Shown here in pieces: positions 7,948-15,029 of a DNA stretch of 16,428 nucleotides (the stretch's first letter is position 1; each line of letters starts with the position of its first letter). The position numbers and the translations under genes were made by a program. Source of the DNA: Desulfobacterales bacterium. GTDB lineage: Bacteria > Desulfobacterota > Desulfobacteria > Desulfobacterales > Desulfosalsimonadaceae. The notes under the pieces are model-generated. The model was not told the origin of the DNA and searched no databases. It saw only the letters and a program-made list of their open reading frames with translations. Location: NCBI GenBank assembly GCA_018334855.1, contig JAGXLE010000004.1, forward strand, positions 1 through 16,428, in the 5' to 3' direction.

Positions 7948-7976
7948 ATTCTAATTCATTTTATAATAATTGACAA
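7948..7976 (-). promoter_or_regulatory. Sigma70-type promoter for the MetE-like gene
   Basis: On the minus strand, TTGTCA (7971-7976) and TAGAAT (7948-7953) are separated by exactly 17 nt of AT-rich DNA. The start codon at 7905 lies about 36 nt downstream of the likely transcription start. AAAAGG about 11 nt before the ATG is a weak ribosome binding site. Confidence 0.65.
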
Positions 7977-8023
7977 GAGGTTTCCCGTTAATTTTTCCGG
8001 CAGAAAGCCAAGCCCTCTCTATA

Positions 8024-8165
8024 GAGTCCATCCAGAAATCAGATAATTTGTTCAAGTTCAAGGAAGGCGAAAATTTTAACCGCAGGAATACTCAATGTAT
8101 TTTGAGGATTAAAATTTGAGCCTGACGCAGAAATTGGGCAAATTAGCCATTTCTGGAGGGGCTCT
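8024..8165 (+). repeat. Family B palindromic repeat in the metE-like/tatA intergenic region
   Basis: This is a ~140 bp imperfect palindrome. The ends pair GAGTCCATCCAGAAAT (8024-8039) with the complement of ATTTCTGGAGGGGCTC, 14 of 16. Next AATTTGTTCAAGTTC pairs with GAAATTGGGCAAATT, including T.G wobbles. After an internal loop (AAGGA 8060-8064 against GACGCA 8124-8129), AGGC pairs with GCCT and ATTTTAA with TTAAAAT. The tip can fold as CTCAA/TTGAG. It lies between the MetE-like promoter and the tatA promoter and overlaps no gene. Of the 428 nt without a gene here (7906-8333), the rest is two promoters and the tatA leader. Confidence 0.85.
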
Positions 8166-8178
8166 CTCTATTAAACAA

Positions 8179-8207
8179 TTGACAGAACAAATATCTTTGC
8201 CTAAAGT
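8179..8207 (+). promoter_or_regulatory. Sigma70-type promoter for tatA
   Basis: A consensus -35 TTGACA (8179-8184) is followed after 17 nt by TAAAGT (8202-8207). The predicted start near 8214 would give tatA a leader of about 120 nt. It begins only about 14 bp after the family B palindrome, which may insulate it from the divergent promoter. Confidence 0.6.
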
Positions 8208-8333
8208 TTAACTTGAATAAAGGCTGCCCTGCCCGGGACAAGCTGTTGTTGACCGGCCGCGGCAGCCGGATCAGTGCCCGCTGAAAATGAAACACATTTC
8301 CGGAGGGCACCAACTAAAGGAGGGCTACTGCAC

Positions 8334-8531
8334 ATGTTTGGCATAGGAATGCCGGAATTAATCGTCGTGCTGGTTATTATCCTCATTATTTTCGGGGCGG
8401 GCAAAATGCCCGAAATCGGTTCAGGCATCGGGAAAGGAATCCGAAATTTCAAGAAATCGGTTTCCGGCGACGACTCAAAGCAGGAACAGATAGAGGACAC
8501 AAATAAGGACAGGGAAAAAGAGCAGAAGTAA
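8334..8531 (+). CDS. tatA: Sec-independent translocase subunit TatA/TatE
   Basis: This 65-residue protein is a TatA-type pore subunit for export of folded proteins across the inner membrane. It has a short N-terminus with the conserved glutamate (MPEL, residues 6-9), one membrane helix (about 8-21), the [10 protein letters not shown] hinge (20-29), an amphipathic helix with FKKSVSGD (39-46) and a charged, unstructured tail. The ATG at 8334 is chosen over an in-frame GTG at 8274 because AAAGGAGGG lies about 9 nt before it and TatA proteins begin here. No tatB or tatC is in the window, so this is a stand-alone gene with its own promoter and terminator. Confidence 0.93.
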   Translation: MFGIGMPELIVVLVIILIIFGAGKMPEIGSGIGKGIRNFKKSVSGDDSKQEQIEDTNKDREKEQK

Positions 8532-8593
8532 AAAAACTGCCGGGGCAAACTTTTTTTATCCCTTTTCTTTCTGCGTTAACATAGCTGCAGGCA

Positions 8594-8645
8594 AAAAAAG
8601 CCGGGGCGCCATCTTTATTATAACGGGCGCTCCGGCTTTTTCTTT
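8594..8645. terminator. Bidirectional intrinsic terminator between tatA and ssb
   Basis: AAAAAGCCGGGGCGCC (about 8595-8610) pairs with GGGCGCTCCGGCTTTTT (8625-8641) across a 14-nt AT-rich loop, with one G.T pair. It is flanked by an A-run on the left and a T-run on the right. It fits termination of tatA on the plus strand and of the pil-ssb transcript on the minus strand. Confidence 0.9.
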
Positions 8646-8679
8646 TTACGCCTTTTTAATTTTCTTTCAACCAGACGAG

Positions 8680-9138
8680 CTAAAAGGGTATATCGTCTTC
8701 TATGTCTCCGCCGGAAGAATTCTGCGCCTGAGGCTGCTCTTCCTTCGGGGCCCTGTCTGTATTGTATCCGCCTCCGCCGCCGTATCCGCCGCTGTTGTCA
8801 GCACCCTTGCTGCCAAGCATCTGCATGTCGCCGGCAACCACCTCGGTCATGTAGCGGGTTATCCCGTCCTGCTCCCATGACCTGGTCTGGAGACGGCCTT
8901 CAATATAGACCTGCCTGCCCTTGGCCAAATATTCGCCGCAGATTTCAGCCAGCTTGCGAAAGGCAACTATCCGGTGCCATTCGGTTTTCTCCCGCTTCTC
9001 GCCGGTTTCCCTGTCCCGCCATTCCACGGATGTTGCCAGTGGGAAATTAACCACCGCCTGGCCGTCCTGGGTGTAGCGTATTTCAGGATCTCTTCCCAGG
9101 TTTCCTATCAGGATTACCTTGTTTATACCTCTTGCCAT
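8680..9138 (-). CDS. ssb: Single-stranded DNA-binding protein
   Basis: The 152-residue protein has a canonical N-terminal OB fold ([21 protein letters not shown], then [21 protein letters not shown] and [16 protein letters not shown], to about residue 110). A glycine-rich linker (about 115-125) follows. It ends in the acidic tip DIEDDIPF, which recruits replication and repair partners. All parts of a working SSB are present. GAGG lies about 8 nt before the ATG. It starts 47 nt after the pilQ stop with no terminator or obvious promoter between them, so it may be at least partly co-transcribed with the pil operon. That is an unusual neighbour for an essential replication gene. Confidence 0.97.
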   Translation of the reverse strand: MARGINKVILIGNLGRDPEIRYTQDGQAVVNFPLATSVEWRDRETGEKREKTEWHRIVAFRKLAEICGEYLAKGRQVYIEGRLQTRSWEQDGITRYMTEVVAGDMQMLGSKGADNSGGYGGGGGYNTDRAPKEEQPQAQNSSGGDIEDDIPF

Positions 9139-9185
9139 CTTTTATCCTCGCCTGATTGGTTCTGATTCCTCTGTTTCCAGATAAA

Positions 9186-11513
9186 TTAATTGCCTGAAGC
9201 CGACATCATTTTACGCTGCTCGAGCTGAACAATGCGCGGAGTCATAAATATCAGAAGTTCTCTTCTGGTATTCTGGTTTGTTTTAGTCTTGAAAAGATAT
9301 CCCAGGATGGGAATGTCTTTTAATACCGGAAATCCGTCCTCGCCTTCCGTGATTGTGCTTTTCTTGATTCCGCCTATTACAATCGTGGAGCCGTCATTTA
9401 CAAGCAATTCCGTCTCTGCCTCATTTGTCGAAAGTGCCGGCGGCGATATGGTTACGTCATGGATTTCATTTTTGGTCAGATAAATCTTTAAGGCAATCCT
9501 GCGGTCCGGGGTTACATGCGGGGTCACTTCAAGGGTCAGGTCAATGTCCTTGAACTCAATCTGTACATTGTCATCCTCGACCGTCTGGTAAGGATACTCA
9601 AGCCCCTGGGTAATCGTGGCCTTTTTATTGTCCAGGGTGACTATTTTGGGAGCCGAGATAATTTTTACATCGTTTGACCGTTCCAGAGCGGTCAGCTTGG
9701 CATCGAGTGTCAGGGGGGTGCCGATATTTTCAAACCAGAGCCCGATCGAGTTTGCAGTGTCTGCGGAATAATTCATGCTTACGTTATGTCCGTATATTCC
9801 GCCAAGAGAGCTGCTGGTGACACCATTGCGCCTCGCACTGAACTGCATCCCGAACTCTCTTGTATAATCTTCATTTACTTCAACAATACGGGCTTCTATT
9901 ACCACCTGCGGGGTGACCTGATCGATTTGGTCAATAATTTCGCGTGCCTTTGCTATACGCTCCCGGGTGTCGGTTATTATGATCTGATTGTTGCGCGAAT
10001 CCACAGTGATCTTGCCCCGGTCCGAAAGCGTGTCTTTTACATGAGGCAGCACTTCAGACTTGGCGTTGGCATAGTTGACCGGGATGTATTCCGTAATCAG
10101 CGGTTCAAGGGTCTTTTGCTGTTCAATACGTTTTTTATATGCTTCTATCCTCTGCTGCCTGGCCTGTTCTTCCTCCCTGAGGGTCTTCTGGGTGGCAATC
10201 CTGATAATACCATCCTGCTCCACCATGCCCAGCTTGTTCTGTTGCAGGATCAGGTGTAAAACCTGGTCCCAAGGTACTGGCTTTTCCATGGAAATGGTCA
10301 CCTTGCCCCCTACGTCGGGATCTATGGCGTAATTTTTCCCGCTGACCTGCTGCAGGATCCTGAACACGTTCTTTATATCGGTTTCGTAAAAATCAAGGGC
10401 TATCTTCTCCCCTGTATATTCTTCCTTTTCAAACAGCCACTTTGTCTTTTCGGCCTCTGCTGCCCTGCGGGCTTTTGCGCCTGCCGGTTCTTCAGGCCCG
10501 GTCTCTTTGACCACTTTCCTGGTTATCTCTTCTTCGAGCACCCGCTGCCAGTCCGGCATATCAGCTTTTGCATACGGCCTGGGACCTATCGTTGATGCCT
10601 CAAAATGGATCTCTATCTGCCCGTCAGAGCGTTCAACCCAGTAAGGCACCGCTTCTCTGAGCTCAATGATCATCTTTACCGCATCTTTGGCAGTGGGGGC
10701 TTCATACGGAATCACCCTGTCCACCGCGCTGTCAAAACGGGTGGTAATAAGGGGCCGCCGATCCATGTGCCCGGGCAGTGAGGAGTCGGGCAAACTGAGG
10801 CTCAATCTCTTTTCGGCTGTCTTTGTAATATCGTATTTTGCCGGGCGGGAAGTCCCTATGGAAATTACTGATTTTCCGTCTTTGAGCGTTTCAAAACCAA
10901 TATCTTCAATCGTGGCAGGACCTGCGTATTTTTCGGACTGAATCTGCCCGGTCTGCTTTTCTTCGGCTTTTTCCCGCTTTATTTCTTTTTGTGCAGCGCC
11001 GGCGGATTCAATATCTGCTGCGGCCCTGTCTGAGGCTTCAGCAGCTGTATCATCGAATTCGACCATAAAAATCCCGCCCTGCTTGTTTACCCTGTAGGGC
11101 AGGTTTTCTGCCAGCTCAACTTCCATGCGTACATTTTTCTGATCCTTTGAGCTCGACAGGTTCACTGATCTCATAATCTCGGACCGAGGCTGGTAGCTGG
11201 TCCTGATATCTCCGAGACGGGTCTGCGGGAAATAAAAAATAACACCCGGGGGATCTATCTGCTTAACAGAGGTAAAGTCCATCTCTCCGGAGCTCTGAAT
11301 TTCAATCTGGCCGGATCCCGGAATGTTTACCGCCTCTATTCGGGTTACGGGGCCGGCTGCCTCTTTCTGCTCCTGGATTTTCTGTTCCTGGGCTTTCTGC
11401 TCTTCGGCACCCTGATGCGAAGGGGTGGTACTGCAGCCTGCAAGCACCATGAAAATACCGATAACCATAGAAATCAGCCGGATGCTTCTGCTTTTCTCCT
11501 CATGACTGTACAT
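9186..11513 (-). CDS. pilQ: Type IV pilus secretin PilQ (predicted lipoprotein)
   Basis: The 775-residue protein forms the outer-membrane ring through which type IV pili emerge. A lipoprotein signal with lipobox LAGC (C27) is followed by a Q/E/K-rich linker with repeated EQK (about 35-52). Two AMIN-like peptidoglycan-binding domains follow (about 57-155 and 200-306), then a charged linker (310-368). The N0/STN domain spans about 370-442, the N1 domain about 472-535, and the secretin pore runs from about 535 to 765, with the signature VLKDIPILGYLF near the C-terminus. Start: GGAGAA about 8 nt before ATG. It is the last pil gene, 15 nt after pilP. The lipobox suggests self-targeting to the outer membrane, possibly without a separate pilotin. 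Confidence 0.95.
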   Translation of the reverse strand: MYSHEEKSRSIRLISMVIGIFMVLAGCSTTPSHQGAEEQKAQEQKIQEQKEAAGPVTRIEAVNIPGSGQIEIQSSGEMDFTSVKQIDPPGVIFYFPQTRLGDIRTSYQPRSEIMRSVNLSSSKDQKNVRMEVELAENLPYRVNKQGGIFMVEFDDTAAEASDRAAADIESAGAAQKEIKREKAEEKQTGQIQSEKYAGPATIEDIGFETLKDGKSVISIGTSRPAKYDITKTAEKRLSLSLPDSSLPGHMDRRPLITTRFDSAVDRVIPYEAPTAKDAVKMIIELREAVPYWVERSDGQIEIHFEASTIGPRPYAKADMPDWQRVLEEEITRKVVKETGPEEPAGAKARRAAEAEKTKWLFEKEEYTGEKIALDFYETDIKNVFRILQQVSGKNYAIDPDVGGKVTISMEKPVPWDQVLHLILQQNKLGMVEQDGIIRIATQKTLREEEQARQQRIEAYKKRIEQQKTLEPLITEYIPVNYANAKSEVLPHVKDTLSDRGKITVDSRNNQIIITDTRERIAKAREIIDQIDQVTPQVVIEARIVEVNEDYTREFGMQFSARRNGVTSSSLGGIYGHNVSMNYSADTANSIGLWFENIGTPLTLDAKLTALERSNDVKIISAPKIVTLDNKKATITQGLEYPYQTVEDDNVQIEFKDIDLTLEVTPHVTPDRRIALKIYLTKNEIHDVTISPPALSTNEAETELLVNDGSTIVIGGIKKSTITEGEDGFPVLKDIPILGYLFKTKTNQNTRRELLIFMTPRIVQLEQRKMMSASGN

Positions 11514-11528
11514 GTTTTATTCTCCGGG

Positions 11529-12245
11529 TTATTTCTGAAGTTTCTTTTCGATTTCGCGTACAGCGATTTTATTGAAAACATCCTTGTATTTTTCTTTAAT
11601 GATCAGCCTGTCATCTAAAATATCTACAACCTGACCCCCGTTTTCCCCGATATAAGTGCCTTCTTTGACAGTATATCCCTTGCCCGCCTGATCTTCCACC
11701 ATTGCAATGGCCTCACCCTTGCCGGGAATCTGGATTATGGCTGTCAGTCTCAGCTGGCTCAAGGCGATTTTTTCAAGCGGGGTCTGGGGTTTGCGTCTGT
11801 CAAGCTCCTCGCCTGATTGTTCTCCCTGCTGACTCTCGGATTCCTCCTCGTGCAGAAACGGCTCAAAAGGATCCACCCGGTCTTTTCTGCTATAAAACTG
11901 CGCTTCGCCCTGGATCAATGCTTCTTCTTCATTTAACATCATCTCTTCTTCGGGCTCTTCTTCTGCTTTTGTTTTCCGGTCGGCTTCAGCCCTGGCCTTC
12001 TCCCCGGCTTTCTCCTTTTCAGTATCTCCGGCCATCGGCTGCTTGTCCTGTTTTTCCTGCTTATCTGCTGCCGGTGTTTTGGCCTCCTGTTTTTCCTGAT
12101 CCTTTTTTTCCTGGTCCTCGATTTTGACCTCTTCGCTTACGTGGATATCCTGCTCAGGCTTCTGAGGCGCATTACCAAGCCCCAGACACCACGGGACCAG
12201 GGAAAAAAACAGTGCCGAAATTATCAAAGTCCTGTTGACCATCAT
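11529..12245 (-). CDS. pilP: Type IV pilus alignment protein PilP
   Basis: The 238-residue protein should link the inner-membrane PilNO complex to PilQ in the periplasm. An N-terminal hydrophobic signal (4-24) is followed by a very long, Glu/Lys-rich, probably disordered region (about 30-150). The conserved PilP beta domain follows (about 155-225: PLEKIALSQLRLTAI, AMVEDQAGKGYTVKEGTYIG, VVDILDDRLIIKEKY). It is longer than the typical ~175 residues because of the charged linker. A cysteine is present (C20) but its context VPWC is not a lipobox, so unlike the classical PilP it may not be lipidated. The start (ATGATG at 12245) has only a purine-rich upstream stretch. It lies 24 nt after pilO. Confidence 0.9.
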   Translation of the reverse strand: MMVNRTLIISALFFSLVPWCLGLGNAPQKPEQDIHVSEEVKIEDQEKKDQEKQEAKTPAADKQEKQDKQPMAGDTEKEKAGEKARAEADRKTKAEEEPEEEMMLNEEEALIQGEAQFYSRKDRVDPFEPFLHEEESESQQGEQSGEELDRRKPQTPLEKIALSQLRLTAIIQIPGKGEAIAMVEDQAGKGYTVKEGTYIGENGGQVVDILDDRLIIKEKYKDVFNKIAVREIEKKLQK

Positions 12246-12269
12246 TTTTATCTTTTCTTTTTTCTTTAT

Positions 12270-12890
12270 TTACTTCTTGTTTGCCGGTTTTTTCTTTTGT
12301 TCAATAAACTTGTAGGTTACGGCAGTACACGAAATCTTTAACTCTCCGCCTGGATTGCGGGATTCTGCTGTTATGGAAAAATTTTCTACGTTTACAACCC
12401 TGGAAAGCCTGGCCAGCTTGTCAAAAAACAGGCCCAGATCATGATAGCCGCCTGAAAGTTCCATTTTAATGGGAATTTCCGCGTAAAAATCCTTTACTTT
12501 TTCGCTCTGGGGCTCAAAGAGCAGGAATTTCAAACCTGAATCCTTTCCTGCCTGTGAAATGCCGGTCAGCAGGGAAGGTATTTCTTCTTTTTCCGGCAAT
12601 GCACGGGAAACAATTTTAAACTGTGCCTGGGCCTCGTCGTAGCGCTTTTTTAAAGCTTTATATCTTTGAGCCTTTTTTTGTACCTGCTTCAGCTTCTGCT
12701 GTGAGGTTTTTATTTCGCCGTTGAGTTCGTCCATTCTGTCAAATTTCGGCAGGAACTGAAGATATCCGAAAACAGCAATGATCACAATTGCGGTTCCCAC
12801 GCTTATAAGCAGCCGCTGAAGCTTTGTAAGCTGGCCTATTTTCTGGAAAAAAGAATCGAGATTTCCCAGTGTCATATTACTTTTCTTCAT
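12270..12890 (-). CDS. pilO: Type IV pilus inner-membrane protein PilO
   Basis: The 206-residue protein has the PilO layout. A short cytoplasmic N-terminus (1-26) and one transmembrane helix (about 27-45) are followed by a periplasmic coiled coil (about 50-92, with GEIKTSQQKLKQVQKKAQRY). A ferredoxin-like periplasmic domain (about 100-195) includes ALPEKEEIPSLLTGISQAG and a GGYHDLGLFFDKLARLSRVVNV block. PilO dimerises with PilN to bridge the motor and PilP/PilQ. Its start codon overlaps the pilN stop by one base (TAATG), a sign of translational coupling. Confidence 0.95.
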   Translation of the reverse strand: MKKSNMTLGNLDSFFQKIGQLTKLQRLLISVGTAIVIIAVFGYLQFLPKFDRMDELNGEIKTSQQKLKQVQKKAQRYKALKKRYDEAQAQFKIVSRALPEKEEIPSLLTGISQAGKDSGLKFLLFEPQSEKVKDFYAEIPIKMELSGGYHDLGLFFDKLARLSRVVNVENFSITAESRNPGGELKISCTAVTYKFIEQKKKPANKK

Positions 12891-13465
12891 TATTTCTTCG
12901 CCTTCTCATTGGCGCCGGCACTTAAATCGGCCAGGTTGCAATTGATTCCAAAGCTTTTCATTTCAACATCATATTCGGTCGTCTGCCTGGCGCTGCCAAG
13001 CTCCACGTTGGCTATTTTTTCGGACCCCTCCAGGCGCTTCATAAAAACAGCGACCGTTTCATTATCCATGGCAATGCCCTCTATCCCCAGGCTGCTACGC
13101 GTATAAGTCATTTTCTTTATCTGCATCCTCCGGGGTACAACCAGTTCTGTAATTTCTGCAAGCAGCAGAGGCGGGGCTTCTCTGTTTTCTTTTAATTCCT
13201 TGACAATTTTTATTTTTGTTTTCAGCTCCTCGAGCTTGTTTTCGATAACGTCCACCTGTTCGGCTTTTTCCTCGTAGCGATTGATATCCTCCCTGATATT
13301 GGCAAGCTCGGTTTCCAGGGTATCGACCTTTCCGCCCAGGCGGAAATTGATCATTACCAGAATCACCAGCAGCAGGATCATTGAGAGGAGAAAAACAGAT
13401 ACCTGTCGCCGTATATTTTCCTTTGTCCGCGCTGCACGAAAAGGTAACAGATTGATTCGTATCAT
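12890..13465 (-). CDS. pilN: Type IV pilus inner-membrane protein PilN
   Basis: The 191-residue protein starts with the PilM-binding cytoplasmic motif INLLPFR (residues 4-10). One transmembrane helix (about 22-40), a periplasmic coiled coil (45-85, rich in E/K/I) and a ferredoxin-like domain to the C-terminus follow. It forms the PilN-PilO heterodimer of the alignment complex and docks cytoplasmic PilM. The ATG overlaps the pilM stop as ATGA (4 nt), which argues for coupled translation and stoichiometric production. Confidence 0.95.
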   Translation of the reverse strand: MIRINLLPFRAARTKENIRRQVSVFLLSMILLLVILVMINFRLGGKVDTLETELANIREDINRYEEKAEQVDVIENKLEELKTKIKIVKELKENREAPPLLLAEITELVVPRRMQIKKMTYTRSSLGIEGIAMDNETVAVFMKRLEGSEKIANVELGSARQTTEYDVEMKSFGINCNLADLSAGANEKAKK

Positions 13466-14517
13466 TTGTCATTCACCCTTCTGATGGCAAGCCCCATGCA
13501 TATGGCGGCCTGTGGTGAAATCTGCTGAAGGTAGCCGGGATCCAGATGTTCATTTTTTACCTCAAATGCTTCAAACGGGTCTATAATTTTTACTTCCGCG
13601 GCCGTCTGGACCGCCAGCAGATCCCGGAACTGTTTTATGTTGGCCCCCCCGCCGCTCAATACTATCTGCTTTATCTGATCCTCGGGATTTGTAGAATAAA
13701 AAAAGTCCAGAGCTCTTCTTATTTCATTGCACCAGTCGGAAACCACGGATGAAATGATATCATCGAGATCGTCAGACGAAATAGCCTCCGGTTTGTCTGC
13801 AAGCTTCAGGCTTTCGGCTTCCGCCACGGAACAGTTGGCCATAGAGGCTATCTTCTGGTTGATCTGGTTGCAGCCCAGGGAAACATCGCGCATGAAGACG
13901 GAAGCATCATTTTTTAATATGTTAAGAGATGTCTTGCCTGCACCTATGTCGATCAGCGCGATATTTTCCCCGGCGGAGGTGTGGTTTATCTCGTAGATGT
14001 TCTGGAGGGCAAACGCATCTATATCAATGATACAAAGGTTAAGATTTGCCATATCAATGATATTAACGTAATCGTTTACCATTTCCTTCTTGGCGGCCAC
14101 AAGCAGCACGCTCATCTGGTTCGGGTTCTGCTCGCTTTCCCCCAGCACCTGAAAATCGAGGTTCACATCATTGATATCAAAAGGGATATACTGTTCAGCC
14201 TCAAAGTTCAGGGATTCATACAGCTGGTCTTCGGGCATGCTCTGCACGGTGATATTTTTCACAATTACCGAGTAGCCCCCTATCGAAATTGCCACGTTAT
14301 TCTGCCGGACATTGTATAAGCCCAGCAATTCTCTTATGGCCTCGGCAACTGCCTGCGGGTCCTTGATCACTCCTTCTTCGATGATACCGGGCGGAACATC
14401 CATGGACCCGAACTTTTTAAGGGACCAGCCTTTTTTGGCCTTTACCGCTTCTGCTACCTTAAAGGTACGGGAACCGATATCAAGGCCGATTAATTGATTT
14501 TTACTGCCAAAAATCAT
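13462..14517 (-). CDS. pilM: Type IV pilus cytoplasmic ATP-binding protein PilM
   Basis: The 351-residue protein is the actin/FtsA-like PilM that binds the PilN cytoplasmic peptide and links the PilB/PilT motors to the envelope complex. The nucleotide-binding motifs are present: phosphate-1 GLDIGSRTFK (11-20), phosphate-2 LIDIGAGKTSLNIL (188-201) and the adenosine motif VLSGGGANIKQF (287-298). Length is typical. It heads the pil operon, with a strong promoter about 210 nt upstream and a long leader. The Shine-Dalgarno is weak (ACGAGA). Pilins and motor ATPases are not in this window. Confidence 0.95.
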   Translation of the reverse strand: MIFGSKNQLIGLDIGSRTFKVAEAVKAKKGWSLKKFGSMDVPPGIIEEGVIKDPQAVAEAIRELLGLYNVRQNNVAISIGGYSVIVKNITVQSMPEDQLYESLNFEAEQYIPFDINDVNLDFQVLGESEQNPNQMSVLLVAAKKEMVNDYVNIIDMANLNLCIIDIDAFALQNIYEINHTSAGENIALIDIGAGKTSLNILKNDASVFMRDVSLGCNQINQKIASMANCSVAEAESLKLADKPEAISSDDLDDIISSVVSDWCNEIRRALDFFYSTNPEDQIKQIVLSGGGANIKQFRDLLAVQTAAEVKIIDPFEAFEVKNEHLDPGYLQQISPQAAICMGLAIRRVNDK

Positions 14518-14698
14518 GAGCGTCTCGTTTTTGTTCTGCTTTATGGGTAATTGATCGACAATTGCCGATAACCGAATTTAAACCTTGAAGACCGAAAATA
14601 TAGGAAAGGCAACTCGATTGAATGGTCGAATAACCGGTAAATGGACTTTTTCTCAAACCTTTCACCAAATCGTTATCCGCATGGCTGGTTAACAAAAT

Positions 14699-14716
14699 GG
14701 AGGTTTTTTACCCTCC
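14699..14716 (-). promoter_or_regulatory. Hairpin at the 5' end of the pilM leader RNA
   Basis: On the minus strand GGAGG and CCTCC (14712-14716 and 14699-14703 in plus coordinates) form a 5-bp stem around an A-rich 8-nt loop, within a few nucleotides of the predicted transcription start. A hairpin at the very 5' end can protect an mRNA from decay. It is not followed by a U-run in this direction, so it is not a terminator. Confidence 0.4.
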
Positions 14717-14724
14717 TGCCGAGC

Positions 14725-14777
14725 ATATAATACTTTAAATTGTTGTTATGTCAAGCAAATTATTATTTTTTTTCGAA
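14725..14777 (-). promoter_or_regulatory. Strong sigma70-type promoter for pilMNOPQ, with UP-like A-tract
   Basis: On the minus strand a perfect -35 TTGACA (14749-14754) is followed by TATTAT (14727-14732) after 16 nt, or by TTATAT (14725-14730) after 18 nt. Directly upstream of the -35 is an A-rich tract (14757-14777) typical of an UP element. Transcription would start near 14720 and give a ~200-nt leader before pilM. No sigma54 -24/-12 (GG-N10-GC) motif was noticed. Confidence 0.7.
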
Positions 14778-14781
14778 TTAA

Positions 14782-14793
14782 ACCATATATGGT
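14782..14793. promoter_or_regulatory. 12-nt perfect palindrome, possible operator
   Basis: ACCATATATGGT is a perfect inverted repeat about 28 nt upstream of the pilM -35 box and about 240 nt upstream of lysA. Its position suits an activator or repressor site for one or both divergent genes. The binding protein is unknown, and a chance palindrome in AT-rich DNA is possible. Confidence 0.35.
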
Positions 14794-14841
14794 AAAATTT
14801 TTTCTATTAAGCTACAACATCATGTATTATTTCAGGAACAT

Positions 14842-14873
14842 CTGCCCTCCCGTAAAACCGACGGTTTACGGCA
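14842..14873 (+). promoter_or_regulatory. Stable hairpin in the lysA leader
   Basis: CCGTAAA pairs with TTTACGG across ACCGACGG, and CTG/CAG extends the stem beyond a small bulge. It lies about 157 nt before the lysA start. No U-run follows, so it is not an intrinsic terminator. It could be part of a leader structure or a protein-binding dyad. A clear lysA promoter was not found; TAAAAT at 14793-14798 is a weak -10 candidate. Confidence 0.4.
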
Positions 14874-15029
14874 GACTCCCGCGGTCCGGTTTTCAGGTGA
14901 TGCCCTAAATGAGCTTTAAGCTATCGGTCTGCCACTTGAAAAAGAGATCAAAGATCTGTATGTTAAAAGGTACTCCCGAATAAAGGGATAATCTTTGCAA
15001 TATCAGACCCGATTTAAGGAGAAGGCATT

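Larger units (their letters stand above)
14518..15029. other. Divergent pilM-lysA intergenic region, 512 nt
   Basis: There is no convincing gene here. It holds the pilM promoter and ~200-nt leader (14518-14720), an AT-rich block with a perfect palindrome (14757-14800), and a lysA leader with a stable hairpin (14842-14873). An additional small dyad in the pilM leader pairs GGTAATTG (14548-14555) with CAATTGCC (14561-14568). I found no match to lysine, SAM or cobalamin riboswitch consensus elements. Confidence 0.6.

Noticed and set aside
8274..8333. N-terminal 20-codon extension of TatA from a GTG
   Set aside because: TatA proteins begin at the MFGIG-type segment, and a strong AAAGGAGGG lies just before the ATG at 8334.
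8532..8560. TGCC/GGCA dyad just after tatA, considered as the tatA terminator
   Set aside because: The stem is only four pairs with a two-base loop. The strong bidirectional terminator at 8594-8645 explains termination better.
9786..10259. 157-codon plus-strand frame
   Set aside because: It is antisense to the N0/N1 region of pilQ, with a cysteine- and leucine-rich composition typical of shadow frames.
14501..14695. 64-codon TTG-start reading frame in the pilM leader
   Set aside because: It has a poor start, no Shine-Dalgarno at suitable spacing, no recognisable domain, and overlaps the pilM start out of frame. It looks like leader sequence.
14800..15029. Lysine riboswitch before lysA
   Set aside because: The leader is long enough and has a hairpin, but I could not match the conserved lysine riboswitch core segments.
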